The position numbers were made by a program, and so were the translations under genes. From positions 1-8,817 of the forward strand of contig CABRZK010000087.1 of the NCBI GenBank assembly GCA_902475415.1: a stretch of 8,817 nucleotides of DNA. Direction: 5' to 3'. Below the pieces are notes generated by a model. That model was given only the letters and a program-made list of their open reading frames with translations. It was not told where the DNA came from and made no database searches. This stretch comes from an uncultured Eubacterium sp. GTDB lineage: Bacteria; Bacillota; Clostridia; Lachnospirales; Lachnospiraceae. Below are positions 1 through 6,445 of the stretch, in pieces. Positions within the stretch are counted from its first letter, which is position 1, and the number at the start of each line of letters is the position of its first letter.

Positions 1-822
1 CTGGTGAGTTTTCTGACCCTTCCTCTGGTAGCTTTGTGTGGTGTTCAGGGACGTTACAGTTTTGCACCGGTGGCATTGATCTATGGAATCATCAGTCTGA
101 TTTTTCTTGGAAACTGCACGATTTCCTGTAAAGAACGTGTTGGAACAACGGAAAATCGGCGTATAAATTTGAAGGAATCTCTGCAATGTGCAGTAAAAAG
201 CCGTTCCTGGATTTTGTTGTGTGTCATCGGAGCCTGTGTCATGGTGGTGATGATTTTGCAAAATCAGAGTATCATCTATTATGCAAAATATGTGTTGATG
301 GACGAGAATATGGCAACGGTTCTGCTTACGATTTATACTCTGACGCAGCTGCTGGCAGCTATCTTTATGGATAAGATGTTAAACTGGCTTGGAAACCGGA
401 ACTGTATGCTGTTTGGATTTGGTGCATTTTTAGTGCTTACCTTATGTATGTTTGTCTGCCGGGGCAATCTGATCCTGTTGTGTGTATTTCTGCTGCTGAG
501 TGGTCTTGGAAAAAGTATGGCAACCAGTCCCTGCTATGCAATCTGTGCAGATACCGTGGATGAAGTAGAGGTATTGACCGGGAAGCGTCCACAGGGAGTA
601 ATGACCTCATTTATGATGTGTATGATGAAGGCGGGAACAGCGATAGCAGGAGTTGTATTTTCAACTGTATTACATGCGGGACACTATGAAGCTGAAGCCA
701 CACAACAGAGTGTGGAGGCTATCCGGGCGATTTATATGAATCTGTTCTGGCTTCCAATGCTGATCGTTGCAGGATGTATGGTGCTTGCATTTTTCTTCAA
801 GCGTCAACCGAAACAAAAATAA
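1..822 (+). CDS. GPH-family (MFS_2) sugar:cation symporter, 3' part only
   Basis: The reading frame is open from base 1 and stops with TAA at 820-822, so the start lies outside the window and roughly the C-terminal 270 residues are present. About seven hydrophobic segments are visible, separated by short charged loops, as expected for the second half of a 12-helix permease. The best family marker is the loop with DTVDEVEVLTGKRPQG (about bases 550-600), which matches the DxxDxxExxTGKRxxG signature of glycoside-pentoside-hexuronide:cation symporters (MelB/XylP-like). Such carriers take up glycosides, pentosides or hexuronides with Na+ or H+ across the cytoplasmic membrane. The substrate cannot be read from the sequence; genes upstream of the window, perhaps a glycosidase, would be the best guide. 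No strong terminator follows: the 849-868 region has only a weak A/T-rich dyad. The next gene has its own promoter. Family assignment is fairly secure, substrate unknown. Confidence 0.85.
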   Translation: MVSFLTLPLVALCGVQGRYSFAPVALIYGIISLIFLGNCTISCKERVGTTENRRINLKESLQCAVKSRSWILLCVIGACVMVVMILQNQSIIYYAKYVLMDENMATVLLTIYTLTQLLAAIFMDKMLNWLGNRNCMLFGFGAFLVLTLCMFVCRGNLILLCVFLLLSGLGKSMATSPCYAICADTVDEVEVLTGKRPQGVMTSFMMCMMKAGTAIAGVVFSTVLHAGHYEAEATQQSVEAIRAIYMNLFWLPMLIVAGCMVLAFFFKRQPKQK

Positions 823-859
823 ATGGTAAAAAACAGAAATAATCAGCAAAAAGAAGCAC

Positions 860-888
860 TTCTCTTTTAAAATATCCTGTGGTATAAT
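860..888 (+). promoter_or_regulatory. Extended -10 promoter for the PfoR-like gene
   Basis: A perfect TATAAT (883-888) is preceded by TGG (880-882), giving an extended -10 element. The -35 position at 17-bp spacing (860-865, TTCTCT) is poor, which extended -10 promoters tolerate. Transcription would start near 895 and produce a leader of about 110 nt before the ATG at 1007. Supported by consensus match only. Confidence 0.6.
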
Positions 889-990
889 GTGACGACAGGT
901 GACAAGACAAAGGAATGCTTGTCCGGTGCAGAAAGCATACTGTTTGTAAAATATACGCATATGAAAAATGGAAATCTGTGGAACAGATAT

Positions 991-999
991 AAAGGAGAG
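991..999 (+). promoter_or_regulatory. Ribosome binding site that fixes the PfoR-like start
   Basis: AAAGGAGAG lies 7 nt before ATG 1007. It decides against the in-frame upstream ATG at 968, which has no such site and would add 13 atypical residues. A 6-bp dyad (ATCTGT 974-979 / ACAGAT 983-988) sits directly upstream of this site. Confidence 0.75.
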
Positions 1000-1006
1000 A
1001 AGCTTT

Positions 1007-2044
1007 ATGAAAAAAGTATTAAATCACATTTTTATTGATGGTTTAAGTGGAATGGCGTTGGGACTGTTTTCTACCTTGATCATCGGAACAATCATCGGAC
1101 AGATTGGAAATCTGGTTGGAAATGAGATCGGAACGTATCTGATCGCAATTTCCAATGTGGCCAAGACGGTGACCGGAGCGGGAATCGGTGTCGGTGTGGC
1201 TGCAAAATTCAAGCAGGGACCTCTGGTGACTGTTTCTGCGGCAGTAGCCGGTATGATCGGTGCGTTTCCGACTCTTGGAATGGAAAGTTTTGTCCTGGGA
1301 AAAGCCGGAGAACCGCTGGGAGCCTTTGTGGCAGCACTGATCGGGATTGAGTGCGGCAGACTGGTAGCTGGAAGAACGAAAATTGATATCATTCTGACAC
1401 CGCTTGTCTCTATCTGTACTGGTGCAGCGGCAGGATTTATCGTGGGACCGCCGATTTCGAATTTTATGAAATGGCTGGGAAATCTGGTAAATATTAATGT
1501 GGAAGCATCCCCGATTCTGGGAGGAATTGCCGTTTCCGTGCTGATGGGAATGATTCTGACACTGCCGATCAGTTCAGCAGCGCTTGGTGTGTCTATGGGA
1601 CTGACCGGTCTTGCAGCTGGTGCTGCAACGATTGGATGCTGCTGTCAGATGGTTGGATTTGCAGTGGCAAGTTACCGTGAAAATAAATTCGGTGGATTTA
1701 TTGCACAGGGAATTGGAACTTCCATGCTGCAGGTTCCAAATATTTTGCGCAGACCGCTGATCTGGCTGCCGCCGATTATTTCCAGTGCGATTCTGGGACC
1801 GATTGCTTCGGCAGTGTTACATATGGTCAGTACTCCGATTGGTTCCGGTATGGGATCGGCAGGATTTGTCGGACAGATCGCAGCTTACGGTGCTATGCTG
1901 GAGACTGGAATGTCATCCAAAGTGGCACTGATCCAGATTATTATCATGCACTTTATTCTTCCGGCAGTGGTAACACTGATTTTTTCAGAAGGAATGCGAA
2001 AAGCCGGATGGATCAAAGATGGAGATATGAAGCTGGAAGTATAG
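1007..2044 (+). CDS. PfoR-like PTS EIIC-type membrane protein (PTS_EIIC_2 family)
   Basis: This 345-residue protein is almost entirely hydrophobic, with eight to ten likely membrane segments rich in Gly and Ala. Family-type motifs are recognisable: LQVPNILRRPLIWLPP (241-256), SAILGPIAS (260-268), TPIGSGMGSAGFVGQ (276-290), and a charged C-terminus with IKDGDMKL (336-343). These resemble the PTS_EIIC_2 group, which includes the Clostridium perfringens PfoR protein, named as a regulator of perfringolysin O. The family resembles the sugar-translocating IIC component of phosphotransferase systems. No IIA or IIB domain is fused and none is encoded nearby, so phosphoryl transfer would need partners elsewhere, or the protein may not be a classical PTS transporter. 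The start at 1007 is set by AAAGGAGAG at 991-999. The gene has its own promoter and a strong terminator, so it is probably monocistronic. Substrate and any regulatory role are unknown. Confidence 0.85.
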   Translation: MKKVLNHIFIDGLSGMALGLFSTLIIGTIIGQIGNLVGNEIGTYLIAISNVAKTVTGAGIGVGVAAKFKQGPLVTVSAAVAGMIGAFPTLGMESFVLGKAGEPLGAFVAALIGIECGRLVAGRTKIDIILTPLVSICTGAAAGFIVGPPISNFMKWLGNLVNINVEASPILGGIAVSVLMGMILTLPISSAALGVSMGLTGLAAGAATIGCCCQMVGFAVASYRENKFGGFIAQGIGTSMLQVPNILRRPLIWLPPIISSAILGPIASAVLHMVSTPIGSGMGSAGFVGQIAAYGAMLETGMSSKVALIQIIIMHFILPAVVTLIFSEGMRKAGWIKDGDMKLEV

Positions 2045-2080
2045 AATTGAAGATACAGAAGAGATATATCATAAAAAACA

Positions 2081-2126
2081 AAAAGCTCCCCGTAATTCTT
2101 TGAATCAGAATTGCAGGGAGCTTTTT
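2081..2126 (+). terminator. Intrinsic terminator after the PfoR-like gene
   Basis: Arms AAAAGCTCCC (2081-2090) and GGGAGCTTTT (2116-2125) enclose a second paired segment, GTAATTCT (2092-2099) with AGAATTGC (2107-2114, one G-T wobble). There is a single C/A mismatch between the two helices and a 7-nt loop. A run of five T follows the GC-rich part. The mirrored A-run at the 5' side means it could also work on the minus strand, but no minus-strand gene converges here. Confidence 0.9.
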
Positions 2127-2170
2127 ATGTAGTAAAAACATATTATTTGAAAAACGCCTGTGTTGGATTT

Positions 2171-2198
2171 TTGACAGATACAGTACTGTTTTTATTTG
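2171..2198 (+). promoter_or_regulatory. Candidate distal promoter for the alcohol dehydrogenase
   Basis: A perfect TTGACA -35 box at 2171-2176 is followed after 16 bp by TATTTG (2193-2198), a weak -10. A 10-bp perfect palindrome, ACAGTACTGT (2180-2189), occupies the spacer and could be an operator. The poor -10 keeps confidence low. Confidence 0.3.
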
Positions 2199-2229
2199 TA
2201 AAATGGAAAAGGCGCAGTATATTTATTGA

Positions 2230-2256
2230 TTGAACATTTTTTGGGATTGTTATAAA
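2230..2256 (+). promoter_or_regulatory. Candidate proximal extended -10 promoter for the alcohol dehydrogenase
   Basis: TATAAA (2251-2256) is preceded by TGT (2248-2250), an extended -10. TTGAAC (2230-2235) is a possible -35 but with a short 15-bp spacer. The start would fall near 2263, leaving a leader of about 20 nt that just includes the ribosome binding site TAAGGAGGT (2267-2275). Confidence 0.45.
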
Positions 2257-2283
2257 GTAGTGCCTATAAGGAGGTAGAATACG

Positions 2284-3468
2284 ATGGAAAACTTTGTATA
2301 CGAAACACCGACCAAGGTATATTTTGGAAGGAACGAAGAATTAAAGGTCGGCAAAATCATCGCCGGATATGCGCCAAAGAAAGTGCTGGTTCATTTTGGA
2401 GGACAGTCAGCCAGAAAAAGTGGATTGTTAGATCGTGTGGAAAAAGCACTGGAGGCAGAGAATATTCCTTATGTGGAACTTGGCGGTGTGACAGCCAACC
2501 CGGAGCTGGCACTGGTACGGGAAGGAATTGCCCTTTGCCAGCGGGAAGGCGTTGATTTTGTACTGGCCGTCGGTGGCGGTTCTGTGTTGGATTCGTCGAA
2601 AGATATCGCAAATGGTGTGGCAAATCCGGAGATTGATGTGTGGGATTTTTCACTTGGAAAATGTGTGCCGCAGAAAACGTTGCGTAAGGGTGCGATTCTG
2701 ACACTGGCAGCAGCCGGTTCGGAGATGTCTAATTCCTGCGTTATTACAAATACAGAGACAAATGAGAAACGCGGCTACGGATGCACCTGCAACCGTATGG
2801 ATTTTGCCATTGAAAATCCGGAACTGACGTACACAGTTAGCCCGTATCAGACAGCTTGTGGTATTGTAGATATAGCAATGCATACGATAGAGCGCTATTT
2901 CTGTCCGGGGGAGGATACCTGTCTGACGGATGCCATTGCAGAGGCAGTAATCAAAAATGTGATGAAAGCAGGAAAAGATTGTCTGGCGGATCCGGAGAAT
3001 TATGAAGCACGTGCAAACATGATGTGGGCATCCTCTCTGGCGCACAACGGACTGACCGGCTGCGGACGCAAGACACAGCTGGTGGTGCATCAGTTGGAGC
3101 ATGAGATATCGGGCATGTATCCGCAGGTGGCGCACGGAGCCGGCCTGGCAGCACTCTGGTGCAGTTGGGCACGTTATGTATACAAAGCGAATATCAATCG
3201 CTGGCTGCAGTATGCACAGAATGTATGGAATGTGGATGTGGATTTTGAACATCCGGAGAAAACCATTGAGACGGCAATCAATCAACAGGAAGCATTTTAT
3301 GCATCCATCGGAATGCCGACGAATCTGCAGATGCTTGGTGTCAAAGAAACAGATCTGGAGACACTCGCGTTCAAATGCTCCAGAGGTCAGACACGAACTT
3401 TGATCGGTTACAAAGAACTGGCTTACGACGATATTCTGGAAGTGTTCCAGATGGCTTATGATGCCTGA
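2284..3468 (+). CDS. Iron-containing alcohol dehydrogenase, butanol-dehydrogenase (BDH/YqhD) type
   Basis: The 394-residue length is normal for group III metal-dependent alcohol dehydrogenases, which reduce aldehydes to alcohols with NAD(P)H in the cytoplasm. The N-terminal nucleotide-binding half holds the GGGSVLDSSK motif (97-106) and TLAAAGSEM (140-148). The C-terminal helical half carries the expected metal ligands: D196 and H200 in GIVDIAMHTIERY, H269 in VVHQLEHE, and H284 in VAHGAG. All four are present, so the enzyme should be active. The motif set resembles NADPH-dependent butanol dehydrogenases (BdhA/B, YugJ, YqhD) more than bifunctional AdhE. In a fermentative clostridium the likely role is disposal of reducing power or aldehyde detoxification; the true substrate is not readable. 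The start has an excellent ribosome binding site (TAAGGAGGT, 8 nt before ATG). Flanking terminators and its own promoter make it monocistronic. Confidence 0.93.
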   Translation: MENFVYETPTKVYFGRNEELKVGKIIAGYAPKKVLVHFGGQSARKSGLLDRVEKALEAENIPYVELGGVTANPELALVREGIALCQREGVDFVLAVGGGSVLDSSKDIANGVANPEIDVWDFSLGKCVPQKTLRKGAILTLAAAGSEMSNSCVITNTETNEKRGYGCTCNRMDFAIENPELTYTVSPYQTACGIVDIAMHTIERYFCPGEDTCLTDAIAEAVIKNVMKAGKDCLADPENYEARANMMWASSLAHNGLTGCGRKTQLVVHQLEHEISGMYPQVAHGAGLAALWCSWARYVYKANINRWLQYAQNVWNVDVDFEHPEKTIETAINQQEAFYASIGMPTNLQMLGVKETDLETLAFKCSRGQTRTLIGYKELAYDDILEVFQMAYDA

Positions 3469-3550
3469 ATGGAGCGATAGAGGAATGAAAGACAGAAACG
3501 CAGAATTATAAGCGTAAATACAAAATTTATAAGGATGGTAAAATATACAG

Positions 3551-3616
3551 ACCTCCTGTTTGTTTTTCATGGATGAGTAATTGAATTGTCAGGAAAACAA
3601 ACAGGAGGTATTTTTT
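3551..3616 (+). terminator. Intrinsic terminator after the alcohol dehydrogenase
   Basis: A perfect 16-bp inverted repeat (3551-3566 with 3594-3609), extendable by a T-G wobble and one C-G pair, is followed by six T (3611-3616). The loop of about 23 nt is long for a terminator. The left arm begins ACCTCCTG and the right arm ends CAGGAGGT, so the stem contains an anti-SD-like and an SD-like sequence. Confidence 0.88.
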
Positions 3617-3691
3617 GTCAAAATTTTATTCATAAAATAATAAAATCCTGTAGTAAAGAACCACATTTTTTCGTTATTATATATAGAAAAG

Positions 3692-3719
3692 ATAAACCAC
3701 AATCTTTTTACTGCGGATA
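3692..3719 (+). promoter_or_regulatory. ECF-sigma type promoter upstream of the sigma factor operon
   Basis: ATAAAC (3692-3697) and CGGATA (3714-3719) are separated by exactly 16 bp, including a T-rich stretch (3704-3709). This parallels the Bacillus ECF pattern TGAAAC-N16-CGTATA: the AAAC core and five of six -10 positions match. Initiation would fall near 3726, just ahead of the GGGGAGG ribosome binding site (3732-3738). It would fit autoregulation by the sigma factor encoded next. Pattern match only. Confidence 0.45.
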
Positions 3720-3745
3720 TCTGTAAAAAACGGGGAGGAAACGCT

Positions 3746-4282
3746 ATGCTTTTGTTTTTAACCATGCTGGACAGTGACGGTGACCGGTCCAAATTTGTTC
3801 AGCTTTATCATACATATCGACATTTTCTGTGGTATCTGGCCAGAGAACGACTACAGGATGAGCATCTGGCGGAGGATGCAGTACAGGAGACATTTCTGGC
3901 ACTCACACGCCATATGGACAAGATTGGCAGTGTGGAATCCAGCGCAACGAGAAATTTTCTTGCAACCATTGTAAAAAATAAGGCAACAGATCTCCTGCGA
4001 AAACGACAGGGAATTTCGGAAGAAGAATTTACAAAGGAACAGGAGGCAGAAGTGTCTGGTGGAGATCTGCTGGATCAATATCTGATACAGGAAGATTATG
4101 AACATATTTTACAGGCGGTTCGACAGCTGGACGATATTTATCGTGTTGTCTTTGAATATAAATATTTACATGAACTGTCTGATCGTGAGATTGCGGATCT
4201 GCTGGGTGTGACACCAAAAACTGTAAATGTAAGAATTTTCCGGGCGCGGAAAAAATTGCAAGATCTTCTGAGAGAGGAGTGA
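3746..4282 (+). CDS. ECF-type RNA polymerase sigma factor (sigma-70 family)
   Basis: The 178-residue protein has the two-domain layout of extracytoplasmic-function sigma factors, which direct RNA polymerase to stress promoters when released from an anti-sigma factor. Region 2 spans about 14-87, with DEHLAEDAVQETFLAL (38-53) as the region 2.2 polymerase-binding helix and KNKATDLLRKR (77-87) as the -10 recognition helix. An acidic linker (91-118) follows. Region 4 (about 120-176) holds the helix-turn-helix HELSDREIADLLGVTPKTVNVRIFRARKKL, here in two pieces: HELSDREIADLLGV (142-155) and TPKTVNVRIFRARKKL (156-171). Region 3 is absent, as usual in this class. The start has GGGGAGG 7 nt upstream. 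The next gene begins 7 nt after the stop, so both are translated from one message. The immediate target is probably its own promoter at 3692-3719; further targets are unknown. Confidence 0.93.
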   Translation: MLLFLTMLDSDGDRSKFVQLYHTYRHFLWYLARERLQDEHLAEDAVQETFLALTRHMDKIGSVESSATRNFLATIVKNKATDLLRKRQGISEEEFTKEQEAEVSGGDLLDQYLIQEDYEHILQAVRQLDDIYRVVFEYKYLHELSDREIADLLGVTPKTVNVRIFRARKKLQDLLREE

Positions 4283-4289
4283 GGGCACA

Positions 4290-5225
4290 ATGAACAGAGA
4301 AAATCGGGAAAAAGCAAACAGGAAAATGAGAGATATCTGGAAAAAAAGAAAAAAAACGCAGGGAGCAGATGCTGCGTTGAAGCGGGCACTGAAGGAATGC
4401 ATGGAGCAGGAAGCAGCGCAGATGGAGGAAAAAAACAAAGCGAAAGAGTCATATGCGTTTTCACAATCATTTATAGAAAGAATGCAGTTCGTGTTAAAGC
4501 AGGGAAAGGCGGCAGAAGAACAGCAGAAAAAGCAGGCACGCAGAAGAAAAGGGACACGTGTGGCAGCGGCTTGTATTGTATGCGTGGTTGTGGCAGGGGG
4601 AAGCTGGATCGGATTGCAGGGGAGTCTGAGACAGTCGCAGAATGATATGACCAGTTCCGGTGCAAAGACGGAAAAGGCAAGTGCAGAGGAAAATCTGGAA
4701 ATTGCAAAGGCGGATCAGGGGAATCTTGACGATGAAAAACAAAATGTTTCCGGAGCTTTGGAAGATGAAACGGCCAGCTTTAAACAGAAGGAGAACGAAT
4801 CCGAAAGCAGCCAGGAATCGGCGGGTACAGAGGATAAATCACAGATATCAGGAGAAAGTCTTGCGCAGGAGATGGATGTGAAAGTACTGACCGTGACGCC
4901 GACATCTCTGGAAGTGAGACTGACAAATAACGGTGATGAAGATATTAGTTTTGGAGATGATTACGAAGGCATAGAAGTTTATGATGAGGCGACAGATACA
5001 TGGATGGAGTGTCAAAAGCAGTATGAAATCGCATGTCACGATATTTTACATTTTGTGAAGTCAGGGGATAAACAGAATTGGTTTGACTGGTACGTAGACT
5101 GGACAAATGTATATGGTTCTCTTGGGGCAGGGCACTACCGCCTGCTGAAAAATATTTCTATTGGAAATATCGATGGTGGTGACCAGTATGTGCAGCTAAT
5201 TCAGATCGAATTTGATGTCAGATAA
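4290..5225 (+). CDS. Probable membrane anti-sigma factor with extracellular Ig-like (Big_14-like) domain
   Basis: The 311-residue protein has a charged cytoplasmic N-terminus (1-90), one membrane segment (about 91-109) and an outside C-terminus. The N-terminal part, with FSQSFIERMQFVLKQ (57-71), resembles the membrane-proximal helix of other clostridial anti-sigma proteins; it lacks the HxxxCxxC zinc motif of ZAS anti-sigma factors. A low-complexity E/S/K/Q-rich linker (about 112-195) leads to a compact domain (196-311). Its pattern, TPTSLEVRLTNNGDEDISFG, W239, a WFDWYVDW segment, then LGAGHYRLLKNI, resembles the bacterial Ig-like Big_14 fold. The start follows the sigma gene by 7 nt, with GAGGAGTGAGG (4274-4284) as ribosome binding site. 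Inferred role: hold the upstream sigma factor at the membrane and respond to an envelope signal through the outer domain. The function is inferred mainly from context; the ligand is unknown. Confidence 0.75.
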   Translation: MNRENREKANRKMRDIWKKRKKTQGADAALKRALKECMEQEAAQMEEKNKAKESYAFSQSFIERMQFVLKQGKAAEEQQKKQARRRKGTRVAAACIVCVVVAGGSWIGLQGSLRQSQNDMTSSGAKTEKASAEENLEIAKADQGNLDDEKQNVSGALEDETASFKQKENESESSQESAGTEDKSQISGESLAQEMDVKVLTVTPTSLEVRLTNNGDEDISFGDDYEGIEVYDEATDTWMECQKQYEIACHDILHFVKSGDKQNWFDWYVDWTNVYGSLGAGHYRLLKNISIGNIDGGDQYVQLIQIEFDVR

Positions 5226-5269
5226 TAGCTACAGCCAATTCGGATTGGATTTGATGTCGGATAACAGCA
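5192..5269 (+). repeat. 39-bp tandem duplication spanning the anti-sigma stop codon
   Basis: Unit 1 (5192-5230) and unit 2 (5231-5269) are adjacent and match at 31 of 39 positions. Seven of the eight differences are transitions. The unit equals 13 codons. In the anti-sigma frame unit 1 encodes the real end QLIQIEFDVR-stop, while unit 2 would read QPIRIGFDVG-stop. Unit 2 is therefore a decayed, untranslated copy of the gene's last codons lying in the intergenic gap. Confidence 0.85.
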
Positions 5270-5277
5270 GTGATTGC

Positions 5278-5283
5278 AGGAGG
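5278..5283 (+). promoter_or_regulatory. Ribosome binding site that fixes the DUF4349 start
   Basis: AGGAGG lies 9 nt before ATG 5293, within AGGAGGAGAA. It rules out the in-frame ATG at 5212, which lies inside the anti-sigma gene, and allows the lipoprotein signal peptide to sit at the N-terminus. Confidence 0.8.
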
Positions 5284-5292
5284 AGAAGAATC

Positions 5293-6366
5293 ATGAAAGG
5301 AAAGAAAAAAGCGGGAAAATGTTATGTTTTTGGAAAATGGATACTTTGTATATTGATTGCAGCGAGTATGCTGTTTTCCGTTGGATGTGGACAGAGTACA
5401 CAGTCTGTTGCAGACAGCAGTGCGGCAAAGAACAGTGGAAGTAGTCTGGGTGGCTTTCGGATGGAAAGTCAGGGAAAGGCCGATGTGGAAACGGCATCCG
5501 AAAACAGTACTGCAAAAGAAACCGTGAGTTCAGGCGGTGCGGCAGATAGCTCTTCCGGTGAATTGGCAGGCACAAATGGAGCGATGGATGAAAGTGCGCA
5601 GGACACCATCGAAGCGGACACTGGTACAACCGGAACAGAATATGAACATGTGGAAGGTGTCAACACAGAACAGAAGCTGATCAAAACGGTTACTATGTCA
5701 GCAGAAACAACAGAATTTGATAAAATGGTAGCGGATGTGCGTACAAAGACCGAAAGCGCCGGGGGTTATGTGGAAAGTTCTGATATCAGCGGAAATTATG
5801 GTGGAGATACAACGCGTTACGCACATTTTGTGCTTCGCGTTCCGGCAGAAGAACTGGATGCATTTACAGGCGAACTAAAAGATGCTTCTAATGTGCGGTC
5901 TTTCAGTGAAACGACAGAGGACGTTACGTTGCAGTATACAGACATGGACACCCATATCAAAGCATTGCGGGAGGAACTGGATGCACTGTTTTCCATGATG
6001 GAACAGGCAACATCCATGAAAGATATTTTATCCATCCAGTCTCAGATTACAGATGTGCGATATGAGATTGAAAGCTATGAGTCTCAGCTTCGCGTATACG
6101 ACAATCAGGTTACTTACAGTACCGTCTATCTGGATCTGTATGAGGTGAATCGGGAAAGTTCCACAACGGGAACAACCTTTGGAGAACGTGTGAAAGCAAA
6201 ATTCAATGATAATATGTATCAGATGGGGCAGGGATTTCAGAATTTTATGGTAGGACTGCTGGGCGGCCTGCCGATTCTGATTCCGGTCATGATTATCTGC
6301 GTAGTGGTGGTTTTGGTGCTTCGCCGGTTTTGGAAAATAAGAAAACAGCGTAAACAGAAAGAGTAG
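5293..6366 (+). CDS. DUF4349 lipoprotein with C-terminal membrane anchor
   Basis: From ATG 5293 the protein has 357 residues. A lysine-rich n-region and hydrophobic segment (about 13-30) end in SVGC, giving a probable lipid-modified Cys32. A Ser/Ala/Gly/Thr-rich linker (33-120) follows. The DUF4349 domain spans about 125-345: a first strand-rich part (QKLIKTVTMSAET, GGYVESSDISG, YAHFVLRVPAEELDAF), then SETTEDVTLQYTDMDTHIKAL, a coiled-coil-like helix (about 221-265), and YDNQVTYSTVYLDLYE. A membrane helix (about 321-343) is followed by a strongly basic tail (RRFWKIRKQRKQKE), so the C-terminus is inside. The domain would be tethered outside the membrane at both ends. It is the third gene of the sigma/anti-sigma operon, 67 bp after the anti-sigma stop, and ends at a terminator. 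The molecular function of DUF4349 is unknown; an envelope-stress role is inference from context. Confidence 0.87.
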   Translation: MKGKKKAGKCYVFGKWILCILIAASMLFSVGCGQSTQSVADSSAAKNSGSSLGGFRMESQGKADVETASENSTAKETVSSGGAADSSSGELAGTNGAMDESAQDTIEADTGTTGTEYEHVEGVNTEQKLIKTVTMSAETTEFDKMVADVRTKTESAGGYVESSDISGNYGGDTTRYAHFVLRVPAEELDAFTGELKDASNVRSFSETTEDVTLQYTDMDTHIKALREELDALFSMMEQATSMKDILSIQSQITDVRYEIESYESQLRVYDNQVTYSTVYLDLYEVNRESSTTGTTFGERVKAKFNDNMYQMGQGFQNFMVGLLGGLPILIPVMIICVVVVLVLRRFWKIRKQRKQKE

Positions 6367-6393
6367 AAAAATGTAGTTTTCACCTGTGTGTAG

Positions 6394-6425
6394 TGGGAAT
6401 CCTGCCTTGCGGGATTCCCATTTTT
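6394..6425 (+). terminator. Intrinsic terminator of the sigma/anti-sigma/DUF4349 operon
   Basis: TGGGAATCC (6394-6402) pairs with GGATTCCCA (6412-6420), extended inward by a T-G wobble and a G-C pair. This gives an 11-bp stem with a 5-nt loop, followed by five T (6421-6425). Confidence 0.92.
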
Positions 6426-6435
6426 ATGGTAAAAT
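6407..6435 (+). promoter_or_regulatory. Candidate extended -10 promoter for the topoisomerase genes
   Basis: TAAAAT (6430-6435) is preceded by TGG (6427-6429), an extended -10. TTGCGG (6407-6412), inside the preceding terminator hairpin, sits exactly 17 bp upstream as a half-matching -35. The start would be near 6442, directly before the inverted repeat at 6446-6465. The leader would be about 165 nt. Confidence 0.45.
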
Positions 6436-6445
6436 GAATGAACTT

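Noticed and set aside
849..868. Possible terminator after the sugar symporter gene
   Set aside because: The dyad is nearly all A/T with a GAAG/CTTC core and a loop too small to be stable; termination here is not supported.
961..1038. Small upstream open frame (25 codons) overlapping the PfoR-like start
   Set aside because: There is no ribosome binding site before ATG 961 and the peptide shows no leader-peptide features such as repeated codons.
2247..2252. TTGTTA resembling half of a Rex redox-repressor site before the alcohol dehydrogenase
   Set aside because: The second half-site (TTAACAA) is absent at the required spacing, so a Rex site is not supported.
2650..3570. Long minus-strand open frame (306 codons) opposite the alcohol dehydrogenase
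   Set aside because: It is antisense to a clearly conserved enzyme gene, its translation is Cys/His/Ile-rich with no recognisable domain, and no ribosome binding site or promoter is evident. It is a codon-bias shadow.
5212..5292. 27-residue N-terminal extension of the DUF4349 protein
   Set aside because: It would start inside the anti-sigma gene without a ribosome binding site and would bury the lipoprotein signal peptide. The reading comes from the tandem duplication.
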